A DNA stretch of 64,000 bases, taken from NCBI RefSeq assembly GCF_021347895.1, contig NC_067117.1:17703858-17767857 (forward strand), written 5' to 3'. The translations under genes were made by a program, and so were the position numbers. Position 1 is the first letter of the stretch. Each line of letters begins with the position of its first letter. Below the pieces are notes generated by a model. That model saw nothing but the letters and a program-made list of their open reading frames with translations. It searched no databases and was not told the DNA's origin. The DNA comes from Acanthochromis polyacanthus (taxonomy: Eukaryota > Chordata > Actinopteri > Pomacentridae). Positions 52,330 through 64,000 of this stretch are shown piece by piece.

Positions 52330-55300
52330 ATGATTGTTGACGTCATCTCACAGAGCTGCGCTCGATGTCAGGTCTGATTAGGCTGAATGAAGTCCAACTG
52401 TTTTTGTGTTTTCGTCATTTAGGGGAAGTAAAATGGAAATGCAGCTGTTTTCTGTGTGTGTGTGAGTGTGCGCGCGCGTGTTGGAGGAAATTGCTTTGTG
52501 GTGTGTGGCAGTGAGTGCGTAAGACTGGTTGTCAGCTGGTAAGCAGCGAAGGCACGGCGCATAGAGAAGCTGATGCACAAGTCTCAGTTTTCATTCGAGC
52601 AGCTACAGTAAGGGAGGCTTGATGGGACAAAACTCAGATGGAGGAGCTGTAGTCTGCCAATTAGTGCACCAGATGTCAGTTATTGTTGGACTAGGATTAT
52701 GGCAATAACTGCAATTGGCCAACGGTTATGAGCGTGCGTGTGTGTGTGTAAGTGAACTCACTCCGCTGTGATAGATTTTAAACAATCTTCTTTTGGGACT
52801 TGCTTCTTTTTTATTACTTCTCTGGCACCTGCAGTGTTTTTCTGAATTCTGTCTCCCTTCTTTCTCTCTTTCTGTGTAGTTTTTCAGCATTTTGGAAATG
52901 TAAACACTTCTAAAATACATCCAGATGTTACCAGCTGTGCTCCGCCACCACAAACACTGGGCAGGCAGTGTGTGTGCGTGTGCGCCTCAAAGACTCCTTT
53001 CTCTACTATTCACTCTCAGACAGACAAAATGATTGCCTGATTTTGTCGTATATCTCTGCTTCTTTGTCTGCGTAGAAGCAGGTTTTCTAATATGGTGTGT
53101 GTGTGTATGTGTGCTGAATAAGACTATTGTAGCTGTTAAAAGATGCTGCGGGCTAACACCGGCTGAATTAAGGGCTCTATGAAATGCAGAAAAGTCAGAA
53201 CTGATGCAGTGTGACAAAGACAGCGATTTCATAAACACGTTGACCTTATGTACATCCCATTATGTCTCTCAGTCCCTTTCTATCATGCGTTGACTCACAC
53301 ACACACAAACTCACATAAAGCAAGGGTAGCAGTTTTATGTAAAAGCTCCATTTAGATTTGTCATTACAGGAGATTGAACTGAGTTCAACTGCTCTATGTG
53401 GACAAAGATGAGAAGGTCTAATTGTGAAGTGAATTGTGTTAATGTTTGTTTGCCAAATGCCCTTTGCTTCATGTAGACACGTGATGACACACTCTCATAG
53501 ACACACAATTACCTGTTTGCAGATTGCTAATTAGCAGATGTCCTTAACTTCCATGCTAGTGTATTATTACTGGTGTTCTCTCTTCACACATGCTCCCATA
53601 CACAACAGGTGAATGTTTAAATGTCAGTCTCATGCTGTTTCACATGCTTCAGAATACTGTGTATTGCATGTGTGTGTGTCTCTGTGTGTATTTGTTTATG
53701 CGCCATGGTCATGCTGAAACCCTGCTCCTTGGGGAGTAATTACAGAAGAGCTTTCTGGCCGTTTTCTCTCATTAGTGTGAGTATGAAGAGAAATCGTAGA
53801 ATCTCAGTTAGCATGACTACACACAAAACACACACACAGGTTGTGTATTAGGCACAAGTCCACACATGTGCACGGCGCTGAGGCTGATGCCATGACTTTA
53901 GTCTGGAGGTACATGGTGCGCTTCTTTGCCCACAAGTCTATTTCAGCCATCGCCTCTCTGTACACATTCACGCTGTGTGTTTGCATGTGTTTGTGTGTGT
54001 TTCTCTTATTCTGCAGCATCTGGCCTGTGTGTCGCTCTGTCCTTCAATTCAAACTGCAGGTTGTTTGTTTGGGTTTGCCCTTGCAAACACACCATTAGGC
54101 CTGCCCTCTGCACTCAGGACTATTCCTGGCTCTGGCCTTAGTTTAGCTCAGGCCTGCTGCCTGGCTCACTGGAGGTCCCTGCAGGCAAACCTCAGTCCTA
54201 CCAGAATCCAGGAAGATCCGAACCACAGCGCACCGCCCAGCCACCACAGTGAAACTCTAGCCCCTTCAACCAGGCTCGCCCCACAGCAAGCCTTAAATGT
54301 CAGCTGGAGGGCTTAAACGTTTGTTTCCTGCAGCGCGTCTTCACTGCTTGATAGTCAACCCAGTCATGATGCAGCAAGTCTGTCTTTTCTGCAAACAAAC
54401 AGGAATGGACAAGAACAAGATCTAGGCCCCAGTCTTTGTGACTAACACTTAGCCAATGAAAAAGGATTTAGGAATGAGAGATGAAAAGTGAAGAAAAGTA
54501 AGAGAGAGTGAGAGGCAGCAGAGGAAGAAAGAAAACAACAAAGGTGGTTAGGACAAAAGCAGTATTGTATCACTGAAATGACTTGTGAGTTGAAAGCCTT
54601 AAAAGTCCTCCCCTGAGCCAGGTCATAAAGCCCAGAGACGGGCTTGGCAAGCCAGGCTAGAGCCAGACAGGCCTGGCAGTCGAGCCCGGAGAGCTTCCAG
54701 TAACAGGAGATGTAAAAATCAATTTGCCGTGAAAAAGGTAAACAATCGGAAATGACAAATATGCAGGTTCTTTCCATCGTTCTTTTTTCATCTTATGCTA
54801 TTTTCAGTGTTATTACAGAAGACAAATGCAGGAGAATGACTAGTCCGGAGTCATGTGGTGAGGGATCCCGGCAACGTTCATGGGGAGGGTGAAAGAGAGG
54901 AACATTTTTCCCCCGTTTTCACTATCTGAAGCAGTCAGTTTGACTTTGGCTGCTCGTAGCTGAAATACACAGACTCTCTATTAGCAGGGATGTTGTGAAC
55001 GCACATGAGGACAAGTCAGCTGTCCTGATTAAATAGGTGGAGGTCGATGCAACCATGTGGAGGGAGAAACGATTGAGGGATTGGGAGAGGACGCAGAGCG
55101 AGAGAGGAAGGAGGGTAAATCCTTGGGGGCCTGTTTGGTAGTTAGGGGCCCTTGGGGGCCCCGACGGAGACCTCCATTAGTGGAACGATCTGAGCTTGGG
55201 GGAGCTGGTACTGTGGTGGGCCTTTGAGGCATGGGCCAGTCTGTTTAGCAGTAGTTTGTCTGCATTGCTCATAACATTGATCCGCTGTTGAGCTGCAGCC

Positions 55301-56999
55301 GTAGGAAAGCTCTTTGCTGTTGAATAGGCCGAGCAGCGGAGTATTGATAAGGCAGAGTGGACCAGTGGAGAGCCCTGCACCCTGTTGGTCATTTGGTTAA
55401 GACAGACAGATCTCGTTCGATACATACACCCTACGGCTGCCTTATGGCATGTTAAATCGGTCCGTGTATGTGCTTGCTTGAGTGTAGTTGCACATCTATA
55501 CGTGCATGCGTGTGCAACGATTAGTGTCTTATAGAATGTAATCCTCTTTGCTTTCTCCACTTGTCTTTCTTGGATGAACAGATCTGCTGTGACTGGCTGG
55601 GAACGAAATGAAAGGGAGAAAAAGAACAAGTGAGAAAACAAACATGTTTCCCAGGCCCCAATTAGCCCACTTTTATTGCCCCTAGATATGCCCCCCTTCT
55701 TCACTCTCTGCAGTCTACTTACACAGAAACGCTTCACATCATTGAGAGTGCTTAAACATCAGCAACAAAAACTGTGGCAAGAGAACATACAGGCAGAAAA
55801 AAGGAGACAAGATGAGGGGGGAAAAATGCCACTGCTTTGCCCATCAGTGCGCTTTCTTAAATCAGAGAAAGACACATTGACAGGGATTCTGTTAAACAAG
55901 TGTATGTATGTGCTACCATCTCTTTGCGTCAGCGTGTGTCTGCACTGCAGGATATGTGTGTTTTGTGGTTGTTGTGTTTGTACAACATCAGTCGCCGAAC
56001 GCTCACAAACAAAACAGTTTGAATCCTCTGTGCAGAAGCCATCAATTCTTAATGAGATAATGACATGCTAACATACTCGCAGCAGCAGCTCTGTTTACAG
56101 ATGAAGACAAACCACAAACAAGACACAGACATGCCCAACCCTCTAACTTTCCTCCCTATACATTTTCTTTTCACTATTTTTTCCCTCTTCTCTGGCTCGG
56201 ACTTTGTGCGTCGGCCAAAACCTTGCAAGAATAACAGGTGGGGGACATCTTGATGGTGTTTGTGTGTGCGTGTGGGTGTGCACAGTGTGTGTCAGTCTGA
56301 TAGACATGCACATACGCAGTAATGAGACAGGCTCTATAACGTGGCTGCAGACCAGATTCCCTAATAAGAGAAGAATGTTGTCCATGGCATCCAGAGTTTT
56401 CCACTGGAATCACACATTCATCCAGCCTGTTTCCTGCCCCGGGGTCTTCCTCTCGGCATTAACAGATGAGGAGAGGGAACCCTCTGTCTCCCTCTTCTGC
56501 TCCCCTCTCTTCCCATTGTCCCCGTCCCCTCCCTTGCCACATCCTTTTTCTCATCCATTTCATCACTTTTCAGTTCCTCTCTGTCACTGAGGGTCAGTCA
56601 GTGTGGGCTATCGGAGCTCTGTCTTTTCTTTCTCTCTGCTGGATTGTGCTAGTCTGCTTCTGGAGTGACACAAGCACATGACTCACAAAGTGAGTCAGAC
56701 CAATTCAAGCTTATTGCTGAGGAAATGGTGGTGGATTAGGAGGAAAGGTGTCTTTCTCGGACTGGTACAGGAAAACACACACACACACATAGAGGCACAC
56801 ACAGCTGAGTAAGAAAAAACCCCATCTGTGGTTCACTGAATCTTCAAATTAATGGAATTCTTAGTCTAGCTGTAGAGCAACTTTAAACAAACCAAGACAG
56901 AAGTTTAAAAATTCACATTCAAATACTTTAACCTTGAAATCTCCCCTTGCCAAGGCACCAGCTCCCTCTTTTTTCATCTGTTAAATGTTTGAGTGTTTG

Positions 57000-57180
57000 A
57001 TAGTTTGAGGTCTATAGCAGAACCCGCCCGGGAATTAATGTCATTCATATGCCCTGCGGAAATTACTTTTGAAATGCATATAATCTAAAACATGCAAATG
57101 AGGCTGACTTTGTGCACCCTGTTTAATATGAATTATCATTTTGTGAATACCTATTATTACTGCGTACATTTCTCCAATTA
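57000..57180. promoter_or_regulatory. Candidate conserved non-coding element with octamer
   Basis: Non-repetitive AT-rich sequence with GGGAATTAATGTCATTC, AAATGCATATAATC, an octamer ATGCAAAT (57092-57099) and TTTAATATGAATTATC. It lies directly upstream of a CA tract. Texture suggests a POU/homeodomain enhancer. Confidence 0.42.
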
Positions 57181-57287
57181 TATTGTTCTTTTTTTGTCAC
57201 TTTTGCATACGGACACACATGTGCACATCAGGAACACCAGAAACGAGCGCATGCACATGCTTGGTCACATGTGTGCAGGCACACGCG

Positions 57288-57289
<2 letters not shown>

Positions 57290-57331
<42 letters not shown>

Positions 57332-57332
57332 C
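57290..57332. repeat. (CA)n microsatellite
   Basis: An uninterrupted CA run to 57,324, then CG variants. Confidence 0.96.
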
Positions 57333-57539
57333 GTCGCAGAATGTCTTTGTGATGGGTGTATTTTAATGAGGAGTAATAAGGATGGTAATGACCCAGTCCA
57401 CTTCTCTCTCTCTCTGTCTTTGTTACTCTCTCCCTCTGTCTCTCTGCCTCTCTTGCCCACTGCCTGCCACACAGCTGTTAGTTTACATAAAGCCAATGAG
57501 AAGAGTTCATTTCAAGCAAAAAAGAAAGGGAAAAAAACA

Positions 57540-58650
57540 TGATATGTAGCTGCCTTTCGCAGATTCTGCACAAATTTACCACTCCAAAAGTCCTTAAACA
57601 GCAAATGAAAATAAAAAGGCAGGAAATACAAGTGTTGCTCATCCAATTTTCATTAGCCGACTGAAATATTGATGTGTTTTAAAAGTGAACAGTGCATGTT
57701 TAGTTTGTCTCTTCCTTTTCTGTTTCTGGTGAAAGAGCACTGTTATTAATGTCCTTGTCCAAGAGGCAGACATTTTTTTTGCTCTTTTCTCCTAAATTGA
57801 ATTGAAGGCATCCCTTTTTCAAACGAATTACTCTATTAATTTATTTATACTGTGCCATAAATTATTCTATTAATATTAGCATGTTCCAAATTAGTATGAC
57901 TTCTCTCAGTGTTCCTTCTACTTCTATTAATTAGCATGCTTGTCACTATAACAAAGATTTTTCTTTCTCTGATAAATTATAAAGGAGACATTTTTTAATA
58001 CAATGAGAACTGCCTGAGAAATTATTAATATTTTAGTTGTGGCCTGTAAGACAAAAGTAAGGAGAAAAGAGCAAGAAGAACAGAAAACTAATAATAACAT
58101 GGAATACATTATAGACTGTCATTGGTATGCAACAGTGTTGATTTTTATTTTGCTTTTCTGAAAGAAAAAAGAAAAAAAACAAAACAGGAATGTTCGCGTG
58201 TGTTTTCACAGCCATACTGAATGCTCAGGGATATCATCTTGTTTTAGCACTTTTGGATAGGACGTGAGTTAATTACCTCTGTAACAGCCTGGACCAAGTT
58301 CAAAAGTACTAAAATTCAATTAATTTGAGAACTGGACATGCTATCATTTTCTCTGCATGTCTCCTTTAAAGTCTGGCCTGTTTTTACTGTGGACTTATTC
58401 AATTATATTTGATTAAACTCGCTCTGATCCAATCTATTAATTAACTAGGAAATGCAAAGTGCCAGACTTGAAAGCCGATGTATAAAATTATATCATGTCC
58501 ACTTTGATAATTATTTATTTATATTTCTCACGCCACTATTTTTGAAATCCATTGTAACCCTTTATTATTGGAAGTTGCTTTTGCCCATTTTCAGGTAATA
58601 TTAAATCTGCTCACTTTATCTCCCTTGTAATGCAAATTTCGATCGTAAAT
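57540..58650. promoter_or_regulatory. Long AT-rich block, candidate cluster of conserved non-coding elements
   Basis: Over 1.1 kb holds no dinucleotide microsatellite, unlike everything around it. It has repeated homeodomain-type words (CTATTAATTTATTTATAC, TTAATATTAGCATG, CTATTAATTAGCATG, TCTATTAATTAACTAGG). It also has the TCF/LEF-plus-homeodomain word at 58496-58515 that recurs at 30616-30635. Two minus-strand open frames here are AT-rich and carry no domain. Confidence 0.42.

Positions 58651-64000
<5,350 letters not shown>

Larger units (their letters stand above)
46610..56990. other. Non-coding region with microsatellites and scattered regulatory-like blocks
   Basis: No supported gene in 10 kb. 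It includes AC or TG tracts at 47,970, 51,867 and 52,281. Low-repeat AT-rich blocks occur at 50,040-50,190 (GCTAGCTATTTTAGTAGC and TAATTACTGAG words) and 51,330-51,520. A complex block lies at 55,130-55,460, where GGGGCCCTTGGGGGCCCC forms a short hairpin near 55,146. Open frames here, including a minus-strand 186-codon frame at 55,177-55,737, show no domain. Confidence 0.5.

Noticed and set aside
53975..54316. Plus-strand open frame of 113 codons
   Set aside because: Starts in a TG-rich stretch, no domain, no splice context.
55177..55737. Minus-strand open frame of 186 codons, the longest in the window
   Set aside because: No recognisable domain, no promoter or conserved-looking codon pattern, and a composition like neighbouring non-coding sequence. 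One chance frame of this length in 64 kb is not surprising.

Overview
This window looks like a gene-poor stretch of a teleost (ray-finned fish) nuclear genome. The evidence is the density of (CA)n/(GT)n and (GA)n microsatellites, several interspersed repeat families that I recognise from teleost genomes, transposon relics of vertebrate type (hAT, piggyBac-like, THAP/SWIM-YqaJ, RecQ-like helicase), AT-rich non-coding sequence with local CpG-rich patches, and no dense coding. I found no confident host protein-coding exon. Most open frames are translations of simple repeats (Cys-Val, His-Thr, Ser-Leu, Arg-Glu strings).

Layout. 1-11 kb is non-coding, with a hAT relic (about 1.6-2.0 kb), a teleost repeat fragment (4.3 kb), a TTAA-flanked piggyBac-like MITE (4.81-5.13 kb), a 156-bp pure (GA)n tract (7.6 kb) and a 553-bp deletion derivative carrying the 5' end of a RecQ-like helicase gene inside a 9-bp target duplication (10.7-11.25 kb). 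11-16 kb is non-coding, with a strong RFX X-box at 13.64 kb. 16.4-18.94 kb is a transposon cluster. It holds a teleost interspersed repeat, a CACTGTAAAAA-type MITE and a 1.12-kb element with 63-64-bp inverted ends. That element keeps the first exons of two convergent genes: a SWIM-zinc-finger gene of the YqaJ-associated type (+) and a THAP-domain gene (-). 21.7-22.8 kb has a CpG-rich multi-hairpin block followed by another teleost repeat, and 28.2-28.6 kb has another repeat copy.

30.5-64 kb changes character. A CpG-rich tract at 32.4-33.1 kb, followed by a TATA/initiator pair near 33.96 kb, may be the promoter and 5' UTR of a host gene whose coding exons lie elsewhere. Around and after it come many AT-rich, homeodomain-site-rich stretches that look like developmental conserved non-coding elements (30.6, 39.3, 45.0, 46.4, 50.1, 57.0 and 57.8-58.6 kb). 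Two of them share an exact 20-bp TCF/LEF-plus-homeodomain sequence 28 kb apart. The simplest reading is a regulatory gene desert of a developmental gene, with transposons concentrated in its first half.

All family assignments are from memory of motifs and repeats. No searches were run.
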